Shown here piece by piece: positions 1-6,550 of a stretch of 6,550 nucleotides of DNA. The stretch is from Prolixibacteraceae bacterium. Its GTDB lineage: Bacteria > Bacteroidota > Bacteroidia > Bacteroidales > Prolixibacteraceae. The position numbers and the translations under genes are program-made. Every line of letters begins with the position of its first letter. Within the stretch, counting starts at the first letter, position 1. The DNA is taken from positions 1 to 6,550 of the forward strand of contig JAFGDX010000513.1 of the NCBI GenBank assembly GCA_016931875.1, in the 5' to 3' direction. The notes beneath the pieces are model-generated. The model was not told where the DNA came from. It saw nothing but the letters and a program-made list of their open reading frames with translations, and made no database searches.

Positions 1-1644
1 CCCATTCTCTGTGTAACTTATTTCTTCTGCCGGCAGATTTTGTATTTCAAAAACCCCTTTCTGAAGGGTGTCGTTCCAAAACATTTGGGGATTGGTGAAC
101 TCATTTTGCTGCCTGAAAATTTCATTCTCCCAGTTTTTCTTCAGAAATCCGTAAAAATCGGGCGCCTCTTCGCCGCTCCATTTGGCCAGCGATTCCTGTG
201 GCTGCCGGCTGTCGAATAATTTCTGAATAGTGGGTTGCGCCAGACTGTAAACTCCGGTTTTGGGTTCCGCGTCGTTCCACGATTCAAGATAATGAGGTTC
301 GGGACAAACAAACCGGCAGGCCACTGTTGTTTCATCTTTTCGGTCGGAAAAAGAAACCGATAACGGAATATTTTCAAGGGCCGTTTTTATCTCTTCTCCT
401 TTCGGATGATTGTATACCGGGTTTACACCCCAGCACAATACACCGGAAACGGTCCCGGAATGCAATTCTGCAAGAAAGCTTTCAAACTCATCATCCACTC
501 CCTGACGGGTATTTAAAGTTTGTTCCAACAAAATAGTGGAGCCGTAATTTCCCAGTAAATGATTAATGGCATTCACAATTACCTGCACATTTACATCATT
601 ACTGCTGGAAACCACCAGCGATTTGCTTTCATTTTCCAGTAAATCTTCTGCCAGACCCGATAAATCGACTGATGATTTTTGTGCAGAAACCTCAGCCATT
701 CCCTTTGCCAAACGCAATTGATTGTACAAATCGGCAATAATTACCGCTTCTTCCGAAGGTTTTACCGGAAAACGCACATCGGCATTTGAGCCGGTTACAG
801 TCATTCCGCTTTCAAACTGATAATGACGGCTCATTTCGTCCGAAGCTTCCAAAACCCTTCTGCCAGCGGTGTATCCTTTTGAATATTCCACAGGGGATAG
901 CCAGGTGCCCAAAAAATCGGCTCCAAAACTCACAATTACCTTTGCTTTTTCAAAACGGTAGTCGGGAATAATACGTTTTCCGAAACTGATTTGGCTGGCC
1001 TTTAAAATTCCGGTGGCCGAAACCGCATCGTACTGCAGCCATTCGGCATTTGGATATGTTTCAAGAAAACCGTCAATTACTTTTTTGGTTGAAGGGGAAA
1101 TGATGGTTGAAGTCAAAAGAACAACTTTCCGGTTTTCATTTCGTAACTCGGTAAGTTTTTGTATAATTTCAGCATCAACTTCACTCCATGAAGAAGCTTG
1201 TCCATCTTTTAAAGGCGTTTTAAAGCGGGCATCGTCGTATAAGTTCAGAACGGAAGCCTGCACCCTTGCACTTGTTCCCTGCTGAGACACAGATGATAAA
1301 TTGTTCCCCTCGATTTTGATAGGGCGGCCGTCGCGTACTTTTACCAAAACGCTGCAATATTCATTGGCATCAAAATAGGTGGATGCGTAATAGTTGGCCA
1401 TTCCCGGAGTAACTTCTTCGGGTTTAATCAAATACGGAATTGCCTTGTCGATTGGTTTTTTACAACTGGCAACAACTGCCGCGGCCGCAATACTAAAACC
1501 AAATGTTTTCAGAAAATCGCGTCTCGACGAGGCCGACTCTTTTTTGAACAGAGCTCGTTTGGTGTCTGCTTCAAGCCTGAGCTCGTTCTTTTTAAATGCT
1601 ACCGGATCTTTTAATTCGTCTAAACTTCTCCAATATTTTACCAT
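1..1644 (-). CDS. actB: Alternative Complex III subunit ActB, N-terminal (B1) part, cut by window edge
   Basis: ActB is the large periplasmic iron-sulfur subunit of ACIII, the quinol:electron-acceptor oxidoreductase that replaces the bc1 complex in many Bacteroidota. The frame is open without a stop from an ATG at 1644 to the window edge, giving 548 codons; the full protein is usually about 1000 residues, so the ferredoxin-like B2 half with its Fe-S clusters lies outside. The N-terminus begins MVKYWRSLDEL, then a twin-arginine motif SRRDFLK (residues 40-46), a short Ala/Val-rich segment and VASC with Cys61, a plausible lipobox. The export signal is therefore preceded by about 39 residues, an arrangement known for Tat-exported MoCo/4Fe-4S-like ActB proteins. 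The visible part resembles a molybdopterin oxidoreductase (for example CWGVNP) but has no CxxCxxxC cluster motif, as expected for B1, which binds no Mo cofactor. It starts 33 bp after actA with no Shine-Dalgarno sequence and is probably co-transcribed with it. Confidence 0.94.
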   Translation of the reverse strand, partial: MVKYWRSLDELKDPVAFKKNELRLEADTKRALFKKESASSRRDFLKTFGFSIAAAAVVASCKKPIDKAIPYLIKPEEVTPGMANYYASTYFDANEYCSVLVKVRDGRPIKIEGNNLSSVSQQGTSARVQASVLNLYDDARFKTPLKDGQASSWSEVDAEIIQKLTELRNENRKVVLLTSTIISPSTKKVIDGFLETYPNAEWLQYDAVSATGILKASQISFGKRIIPDYRFEKAKVIVSFGADFLGTWLSPVEYSKGYTAGRRVLEASDEMSRHYQFESGMTVTGSNADVRFPVKPSEEAVIIADLYNQLRLAKGMAEVSAQKSSVDLSGLAEDLLENESKSLVVSSSNDVNVQVIVNAINHLLGNYGSTILLEQTLNTRQGVDDEFESFLAELHSGTVSGVLCWGVNPVYNHPKGEEIKTALENIPLSVSFSDRKDETTVACRFVCPEPHYLESWNDAEPKTGVYSLAQPTIQKLFDSRQPQESLAKWSGEEAPDFYGFLKKNWENEIFRQQNEFTNPQMFWNDTLQKGVFEIQNLPAEEISYTENG

Positions 1645-1677
1645 AGTATGAACTTAGCAACTTTTGTTTTTACCGTA

Positions 1678-2982
1678 TTAATAATGACAGCGCATACAAT
1701 CGTTCGCGCCAATGTGTTCGGCGGTAACCGAATCGATGATTCCCGCCTTCAAATCTTCGTGTAATTTGATGTATTGATCATAATAATCATTGTCTTCAAA
1801 ATTTACCTGTGTTTCGCGGTGGCAATTGATGCACCATCCCATGGAGAGATCGCTGTGCTGACGCATGATGTCCATTTCTTCCACCGGCCCGTGGCATGAG
1901 GCACAGTCGAGTTTGGCCGAGCCAACATGAACGGCATGGCTAAAAAACACATGATCCGGGAGGTTGTGAATGCGGTTCCATTCAATCGCCTCACCGGTTT
2001 CGGCTGCATTTACAACCTTGGCAATTTCAAACTTCCCGCTGTTGGTTCCTTCGCGAATTATAATATGACAGTTCATACACAGATTTGTTGCCGGAATTCC
2101 GGCCGATTTACCCTGCTCAACGGTGGTATGACAGTACATACAATCAATACCGTTTTCGCCCACATGAACTTTGTGTGAGAATTTTACCGGCTGGTCAGGG
2201 GCATAACTTTCCTGACGCCCCAAGCGAATGGCATCGGTAACAATCATTTTCACCTGCCAGGTAAAGGCTCCCAACAGAATAATTACCGGAATAAATTTCA
2301 GTTTTATTTTTCTGACAAAAATCAGTTCAACAATGGCCCACGTAATCAGAAGCCCAAGAAACAGAAAAAGAATAAGGTTATTATAACTGGGTTTTGGCTT
2401 TGCCGGTCCCTCCACTGCCATATTATCTAAAAATAATTTTACGGTGCGGAGGTCCTCTTCACTTAAATCAAAATTTTGATGTGAAGCCTGCATTTTAATA
2501 CCACCGGGATTCATAACTGCCTGCTGAAAGGAAGCAAAATCCATACTGGCAAATTTTACGGCAATATCATGTGCCGAAGGATTCCAGTTTAAGGTGTCAA
2601 CCTGTTTGATGTTGTGACAGGACACACAGGCCTGATGTTCTCTTTCAAAAGGCAACAATCCGCGAAAAAAACGCTCTCCTCTTTTTATTTCATCAATGGA
2701 ATGCCCGTCGGAAACGGCATGACTTTCATGCTGGGCAACTGCTTCATTATTGCCATGTTCGGTTGAGGTACTATCTGCCCCGGCATGTTGCGAACTTGTG
2801 TCAGCCAAAACAGTTGCCGAGTCAGCGGCCATTTGTGCAACAGTATCACTCTCCGGAACCGCCGAAGTGTCATCCTGTGAATAGGCAAATTTTACATTAA
2901 AAAAAGGAATAAGTAAAATGAAAAGAAGAATCTGAAATGGTACTTTTTTTATACCTGTTCTTCCACGAAAAATTTTTCTCAT
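1678..2982 (-). CDS. actA: Alternative Complex III multihaem cytochrome c subunit ActA
   Basis: ActA carries electrons from the ActB Fe-S clusters through c-type haems toward a cytochrome oxidase on the periplasmic side. This 434-residue protein has a signal peptide (about 1-35, AYS before Gln36) and an acidic, Ser/Thr/His-containing linker (36-98). Next comes a small monohaem domain with CVSCH (119-123) and a candidate axial Met164. Two hydrophobic segments follow (about 200-223 and 230-247), probably a membrane hairpin. The C-terminal core has five CxxCH motifs at residues 281, 302, 360, 384 and 429, the last one residue before the C-terminus (CMRCHY). Within the core, FSHKVHVG...DCMYCH and FSHAVHVG...DCASCH form an internal repeat whose histidines are probable axial ligands. 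Five core haems match characterised ActA; the extra N-terminal haem domain is, to my recollection, common in Bacteroidota homologues. It is the first gene of the operon, with actB 33 bp downstream. Confidence 0.95.
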   Translation of the reverse strand: MRKIFRGRTGIKKVPFQILLFILLIPFFNVKFAYSQDDTSAVPESDTVAQMAADSATVLADTSSQHAGADSTSTEHGNNEAVAQHESHAVSDGHSIDEIKRGERFFRGLLPFEREHQACVSCHNIKQVDTLNWNPSAHDIAVKFASMDFASFQQAVMNPGGIKMQASHQNFDLSEEDLRTVKLFLDNMAVEGPAKPKPSYNNLILFLFLGLLITWAIVELIFVRKIKLKFIPVIILLGAFTWQVKMIVTDAIRLGRQESYAPDQPVKFSHKVHVGENGIDCMYCHTTVEQGKSAGIPATNLCMNCHIIIREGTNSGKFEIAKVVNAAETGEAIEWNRIHNLPDHVFFSHAVHVGSAKLDCASCHGPVEEMDIMRQHSDLSMGWCINCHRETQVNFEDNDYYDQYIKLHEDLKAGIIDSVTAEHIGANDCMRCHY

Positions 2983-3271
2983 TCTGTCCAGTTTAGCATT
3001 AAAACAAAGGCCTGTTCAATAAAACATAAGCTTTAACAAACTACCCCTGCAAAGGTTTCATGAAATACATAAAAAGTTCCAGAAAAGATAATTAAAATCA
3101 GGCTCTCTGTCAAATGAATTGAACATTAATTTAAAATAAACCGGCAACAAAATCAACAAATGTTTGCATTAATAAAACTGGGCTCATATTCTCAATTCTG
3201 AGGTTCAATAAAATTCACCACTCCCCTTGCAAAAACCCTGTGGAAAATACCTTTTCAGAAAATCTGTTTTT
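2983..3271 (-). promoter_or_regulatory. Gene-free upstream region of actA with a weak candidate promoter
   Basis: This 289-bp AT-rich gap separates the AI-2E-family gene from actA and must hold the promoter of the ACIII operon if it has its own. The best -7-like element on the minus strand is AACCTTTG at 3057..3050, followed by CAG; it differs at one fixed base from the Bacteroidota consensus TAnnTTTG. No TTG-type -33 element lies 19-21 bp further upstream, so the call is weak. If it is used, the transcript has a leader of about 60 nt. There is no Shine-Dalgarno sequence before the actA ATG. I saw no hairpin followed by a T-run that would terminate the AI-2E transcript, no tRNA-like fold, and no convincing small ORF. 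An 11-bp direct repeat (gttcaataaaa at 3014-3024 and 3203-3213) is present. Confidence 0.3.
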
Positions 3272-4417
3272 TTAAGTTTTTTCCAAATGATTTCTTTGCT
3301 TCTCTTTTTCCAGGTTTTCGGTGAGTTTTCGTACCAGTTTCAAATTGTCAAAAAACTCTTTGGCTACTACCCTGAGAATGGTGTACACGGGAATGGCAAG
3401 AATCATCCCGAGTATTCCGGCCAAACTTCCGGCGGCCATAATTACCAGGAAAATTTCGAGGGGGTGTGCCTTTACACTGCTGGAATAAATCAAAGGCTGA
3501 AACAGAATATTATCGATAATCTGCACCGACAAAAACACAATGGCCATCAAACCAAGCAACGGAAGAGTGTGGCTCATAAAATCGGCATTAATGTTGAGCG
3601 CGGCACCGATGAGCAAACCCACGGCTGCTCCCATCCACGGCCCCAAATAAGGGATTACATTAAACATTCCGCAAAACAAGCCGATGACCACGGCATGATT
3701 GAATTCAATTCCCACAATGGTCAGCCCAACCGTGTCAAGCAGCATGACCATAAACACCTCGAAAAGCAAACCAATAAAATACCGGCGCAGCAAATGCGAG
3801 ATTGAATTCATAATGTGTCCCACTTTTTCTTCCATTTCGGTAGGAACAATCAATAAAATTCCTTCCCTGAACATGTCTTTTTCTTTCAAAAAAAAGAAAG
3901 TAATAAACGAAACCGAAAAGAAAGCAATGAGCAATTCGCCCAGCGTGCCTGCAACAAGCCCAAAAATATTTGAAAGCTGTGAAACATCGATTTCCGAAGT
4001 TAACTGTTCGGTTAACACATCCATAAATGTTTTATCTTCCAGCAAGAGCGAATTTTTCCCTGTAAATTCCAAAAGCCGTGTAACAGGTTCGCCAATGGAA
4101 TTGATCAGCGCTTCCAAATCGATTTGCGAAAGGGTTTGAACCTCGTTTATCAAAAGCGGAATGATAAACCTGAAAAAAGCTATAAAAACCACCCACAAGG
4201 CAATCAGTGTTAAAAAAGCCGCCCAGCCTTTCGGGATTTTTATTTTTTTATAATGAATGCCTGTTAACCAGCGAACCAGCGGCCGGCCGATAAATGAAAG
4301 TACCACCGAAATAAGAACGTAAGTAACTATGGCGCTGAAGTACCAAATCAAAAAAATGATAAACAAACCTCCCAATACCAATAGTACATTTCTGGTTCTG
4401 CCTTTTAGTTGAATCAT
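3272..4417 (-). CDS. AI-2E/PerM (UPF0118) family inner-membrane transporter
   Basis: This 381-residue integral membrane protein belongs to the AI-2E exporter/PerM family, a normal length for it. Characterised members export the AI-2 signal (TqsA) or act as Na+/H+ antiporters, but most are of unknown substrate, so the substrate here cannot be stated. Two hydrophobic segments open the protein (about 10-46), a third follows (66-90), then a mostly soluble insertion (about 95-150). The remaining membrane segments lie at about 152-178, 213-235, 243-272, 285-303 and 318-348. Family-typical stretches are FNVIPYLGPWMGAA (252-265), the DNILFQPLIYSSSV segment (302-315) and the Gly-rich GSLAGILGMILAIPVY (330-345). 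The C-terminal tail is strongly charged and cytoplasmic by expectation. The ATG at 4417 sits 17 bp after a strong promoter -7 box, which supports this start. It stands alone between the polysaccharide and ACIII genes. Confidence 0.92.
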   Translation of the reverse strand: MIQLKGRTRNVLLVLGGLFIIFLIWYFSAIVTYVLISVVLSFIGRPLVRWLTGIHYKKIKIPKGWAAFLTLIALWVVFIAFFRFIIPLLINEVQTLSQIDLEALINSIGEPVTRLLEFTGKNSLLLEDKTFMDVLTEQLTSEIDVSQLSNIFGLVAGTLGELLIAFFSVSFITFFFLKEKDMFREGILLIVPTEMEEKVGHIMNSISHLLRRYFIGLLFEVFMVMLLDTVGLTIVGIEFNHAVVIGLFCGMFNVIPYLGPWMGAAVGLLIGAALNINADFMSHTLPLLGLMAIVFLSVQIIDNILFQPLIYSSSVKAHPLEIFLVIMAAGSLAGILGMILAIPVYTILRVVAKEFFDNLKLVRKLTENLEKEKQRNHLEKT

Positions 4418-4434
4418 TGGATGCTGATTTTAAA

Positions 4435-4465
4435 CAAATATAATTCAAATATTACGTGGCTCAAA
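4435..4465 (-). promoter_or_regulatory. Bacteroidota-type promoter of the AI-2E-family gene
   Basis: On the minus strand TTTG (4465..4462) is followed after 19 bp by TATATTTG (4442..4435), an exact match to the Bacteroidota -33 TTTG / -7 TAnnTTTG consensus with normal spacing. Transcription should start a few bases further on, leaving a leader of roughly 10-14 nt before the ATG at 4417. The whole element fits inside the 83-bp gap after the asparagine-synthetase-like gene, so the AI-2E gene is probably its own transcription unit. Confidence 0.6.
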
Positions 4466-4500
4466 GTGTTGATGAAATGAAACCCGCCGGCCCGAAATTT

Positions 4501-6069
4501 TTATTTTTCCGGTTTTAAAACGTTTTGTAAATACCATTGAATGATGATTGAATTGTACTTGTGCGGAATTAGCGGATGGCGGTAATTCTTTTGGGGCATG
4601 GATTGAAGCAATTCTGTTGTTATCTCGCGGTAAAAAATGGCATCGTCCAGCGGATAGTACAAATCTTTTATCCACTTTGGGCTAGCTTTTAAAATCATCC
4701 TTTTCAGGTTGGTTTTATTACCCGAAGGATATTGTCTGCTTTTTAAGTCGAAATTGACATTGTGCGGTGTAAAAAAATAGTTTTCGAGTGTAGAGTTGTA
4801 CAAGCCTGCTCCCAGTTTCTGTTCCAGCGGAACCGGTTTAAAAAAATTAATAAACTCCTTGTCAAACAAGGGCATAACTGATTCAAAACCAAAATAAAAC
4901 CACGCATGATTGGCATTGCTTATAAATTTACACTGCCGTTCGCGAAAATCCCATTGCTCGTATTTTTGCCATGGCTCGGCCGCTTTATTTGCCAGAAAAT
5001 TTCTTTGTATGTATTCCTCAACTTCTTTCAGCAATCTGTTTTTTAAGGGGTAAGTTGAGCTGTATTGATTTACCATTTTGGAAATTAAATACCGGTTATC
5101 GGCCGTTTTGAGCTTTGCATCAAGATGTGAGCCGGCAAAAAAATCGCCCGAATAACCGGGCATGGCCACCGTTTTTTCTGAAATGAGTTGATTCTTTTTC
5201 AAATAGTTGATGGCAAAATAATCCTGCAAAAACGGCATCGATGAAAAATGGCCCGCATACTTTGCGTAATCCGGAAACTGTTTTTTTGCCGGAAACCCGG
5301 AAATCATTTCCCGGTTGTATTCAATAAAAATATGCGGAAATCCCAATTTGCCGGCTACTTTTTGGGCTGTAGCCACTTCCACGTTATCTTTTCTTCCCCA
5401 GGTGGCACACAGCACGTTTGTATGCCCAAACTCTTTTAACAAACAAGCCAGCAAGCGCGAGTCGTAACCACGGGTAAGCGGCAGCAACACGTGTTTGTTT
5501 TTTACAAACCGGTAGTATTTTTCAAACAAGGCCAAAACGGATTGATGCAGTTTTTCCTCCCCTACTTTTTGAAGCGGAATCTCATCCGCCACGTCAAAAA
5601 AGAAAGAATGTTGCGTTTGCTGTTTATTCAGAATCACCATCTCTCCCGGTTGTACCTGCTTTAGTTGTTTTACCAGCGTAGAATTTTGCGGAGTTACGCC
5701 AAACAGTAAAAAATAGTTTTTTGAAAAAGGGTCAATTTCAGGACTTTGCAACTGCTTTACAATTTCATCCGGATCATCGGAAACAATTGTTTCATCGTTG
5801 TTGTGGCAATAAAAAACCGGATAACTCCAGGTAGGACTGCACGCAAGCCAAACTTCAGAATGTCTTTTTACAACAAACGAAAACTGCCCGTTCAGTTGGG
5901 TTGCCAGTTTTTGAATAGCCGCGGCAGAACCGGAATGTTGCGAAAGTAATTTTAGAAACGCCTCGCCGGAAACATATTCCCCGTTCATCCAGGTAAAACC
6001 GCTTACCGAAACCGTTTCATCCGAGGTCCAGTTATATTTTACCAGCCATATTTTGGGTACTACATCCAT
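4501..6069 (-). CDS. Asparagine-synthetase-like protein of a polysaccharide cluster, lacking the glutaminase cysteine
   Basis: This 522-residue protein has the two-domain layout of asparagine synthetase B. The N-terminal part (about 1-165) keeps traces of the class II amidotransferase fold, such as LNGQFSFVV (59-67) and SYPVFY (82-87). It begins MDVV instead of MCGI, so the catalytic Cys is absent and glutamine hydrolysis is not expected. The C-terminal ATP-pyrophosphatase-like domain has a PP-loop variant TRGYDS (199-204) where SGGxDS is usual. It also has GYSGDFFAGSH (305-315), matching the family GxxGDxxxG motif, and FESVMPLFD (395-403), matching the E-x-x-x-P-F/L-x-D motif. Substrate adenylation followed by amide formation is the inferred chemistry; the substrate is unknown, perhaps a sugar acid or amino-acid substituent of the exported glycan. 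The frame stays open upstream to an ATG at 6225, but those 52 residues are out-of-frame flippase sequence; the ATG at 6069, overlapping the flippase stop by 10 bp, is preferred. Confidence 0.88.
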   Translation of the reverse strand: MDVVPKIWLVKYNWTSDETVSVSGFTWMNGEYVSGEAFLKLLSQHSGSAAAIQKLATQLNGQFSFVVKRHSEVWLACSPTWSYPVFYCHNNDETIVSDDPDEIVKQLQSPEIDPFSKNYFLLFGVTPQNSTLVKQLKQVQPGEMVILNKQQTQHSFFFDVADEIPLQKVGEEKLHQSVLALFEKYYRFVKNKHVLLPLTRGYDSRLLACLLKEFGHTNVLCATWGRKDNVEVATAQKVAGKLGFPHIFIEYNREMISGFPAKKQFPDYAKYAGHFSSMPFLQDYFAINYLKKNQLISEKTVAMPGYSGDFFAGSHLDAKLKTADNRYLISKMVNQYSSTYPLKNRLLKEVEEYIQRNFLANKAAEPWQKYEQWDFRERQCKFISNANHAWFYFGFESVMPLFDKEFINFFKPVPLEQKLGAGLYNSTLENYFFTPHNVNFDLKSRQYPSGNKTNLKRMILKASPKWIKDLYYPLDDAIFYREITTELLQSMPQKNYRHPLIPHKYNSIIIQWYLQNVLKPEK

Positions 6070-6550
6070 ATTCTGAGTAAAATTAAGGGGAATAAAATCA
6101 GCGCTACAACAAAACCCACAAATTTTGCGGTTTTTGCCAGGTTTACACCAGCCAGTTTTAGCGAATAAATGCCAAGTGCAACAAAAAATACAAAACCGGT
6201 AAAACTGTATAAACCAATGGCCCACGAAATGTCTTTCAGAATTAAACCTCCCGCCAGCAGGCTAACAATCCTGAACACCAGCAAAAGCACATTGTACACC
6301 ATAGAAACCCTTTGTTTTTCCATAACAATCAGTATCGACGACAACGGCGAGCTTAACATAACCACAAACAGCCAGGGCGCAATAAGCTGTGCCAGAAAAC
6401 CCGAAAACGCCCATTCGGCACCAAAAACAAAGCGAAACAATGGTTCGCCCCACAACCCCATTACGGCAAACGGAATAATACCCATGAGAAATTGTTTTTT
6501 AAAAAGCGAAAGTGTCAGTCCGCCCAACTCCGGAATATTATTTTTCAACG
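6060..6550 (-). CDS. Polysaccharide/lipopolysaccharide flippase (Wzx-like), C-terminal part, cut by window edge
   Basis: These are the last 163 or so codons of an integral membrane protein whose start lies beyond the right edge. The frame is open to the edge, and the TTG near 6548 reads as an internal leucine rather than a start. Hydrophobic segments lie at about residues 20-34, 51-76, 84-104, 108-133 and 141-160 of the visible part. The stretch FGAEWAFSG followed by APWLFVVMLSSPLSSIL is characteristic of the C-terminal half of Wzx-type/polysaccharide-synthesis flippases of the MATE-like (MOP) superfamily. These move undecaprenyl-linked glycan units across the cytoplasmic membrane. The stop codon lies inside the start of the asparagine-synthetase-like gene (10-bp overlap), which indicates co-transcription and probably translational coupling. 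The substrate cannot be read from this fragment. Confidence 0.85.
   Translation of the reverse strand, partial: LKNNIPELGGLTLSLFKKQFLMGIIPFAVMGLWGEPLFRFVFGAEWAFSGFLAQLIAPWLFVVMLSSPLSSILIVMEKQRVSMVYNVLLLVFRIVSLLAGGLILKDISWAIGLYSFTGFVFFVALGIYSLKLAGVNLAKTAKFVGFVVALILFPLILLRIWM

Noticed and set aside
1013..1651. Plus-strand open frames opposite the start of actB
   Set aside because: The minus strand here is continuously open as ActB with a Tat motif; the plus-strand products are low in recognisable sequence and are shadows.
3243..3256. gaaaa-tacc-ttttc hairpin after the AI-2E-family gene, considered as a terminator
   Set aside because: The stem is only 5 bp with a single G-C pair, and there is no T-run downstream on the minus strand.
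3227..3805. A 192-codon plus-strand open frame opposite the end of the AI-2E-family gene
   Set aside because: Its product is rich in His, Gln, Lys and Asn with no recognisable domain. It is the antisense shadow of a well-supported membrane protein gene, and no promoter or leader was seen for it.
3699..4139. A 146-codon plus-strand open frame inside the AI-2E-family gene
   Set aside because: It is a Ser/Lys-rich antisense translation of a conserved transporter and shows no family motif.
4480..4497. GC-rich block just after the asparagine-synthetase-like stop, considered as a terminator
   Set aside because: It contains the palindrome GCCGGC but no stem with a usable loop, and no T-run follows on the minus strand.

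Overview
The window looks like chromosomal DNA of a Bacteroidota bacterium, possibly a Marinilabiliales/Prolixibacteraceae-type marine anaerobe or facultative aerobe; that lower rank is inference only. The evidence is an Alternative Complex III (ACIII) locus starting with a six-haem ActA and a Tat-exported ActB, leaders without Shine-Dalgarno sequences, and a promoter of the Bacteroidota TTTG/TAnnTTTG type. All five genes lie on the minus strand, so transcription runs from the right end of the window to the left. I found no RNA genes, mobile elements, CRISPR arrays or convincing intrinsic terminators.

Right part (about 4501-6550): the end of a surface-polysaccharide cluster. The C-terminal part of a Wzx/polysaccharide-export-type flippase enters from beyond the window. 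It overlaps by 10 bp the start of a 522-residue asparagine-synthetase-like protein. That protein has an amidotransferase-like N-terminal fold without the catalytic cysteine and an altered PP-loop (TRGYDS instead of SGGxDS). It is probably a glycan-tailoring amide-forming enzyme rather than a housekeeping asparagine synthetase.

Middle (3272-4417): a single AI-2E/PerM-family membrane protein gene with its own well-formed promoter in the 83-bp gap upstream. It appears to be transcribed independently of the polysaccharide genes.

Left part (1-2982): the first two genes of an ACIII operon, separated by 33 bp. ActA is a multihaem cytochrome c with six CxxCH motifs. ActB is cut by the window edge, so only the molybdopterin-oxidoreductase-like B1 half (548 residues) is visible. 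In this complex menaquinol is oxidised at the cytoplasmic membrane and electrons pass through the ActB Fe-S clusters and ActA haems to a cytochrome oxidase, so the organism can probably respire oxygen. The remaining act genes (actC onward) would be expected just left of position 1.

Most of the window is ordinary. The most distinctive item is the cysteine-less, PP-loop-variant asparagine-synthetase-like protein coupled to the flippase. I found no clear evidence of an entirely new system.
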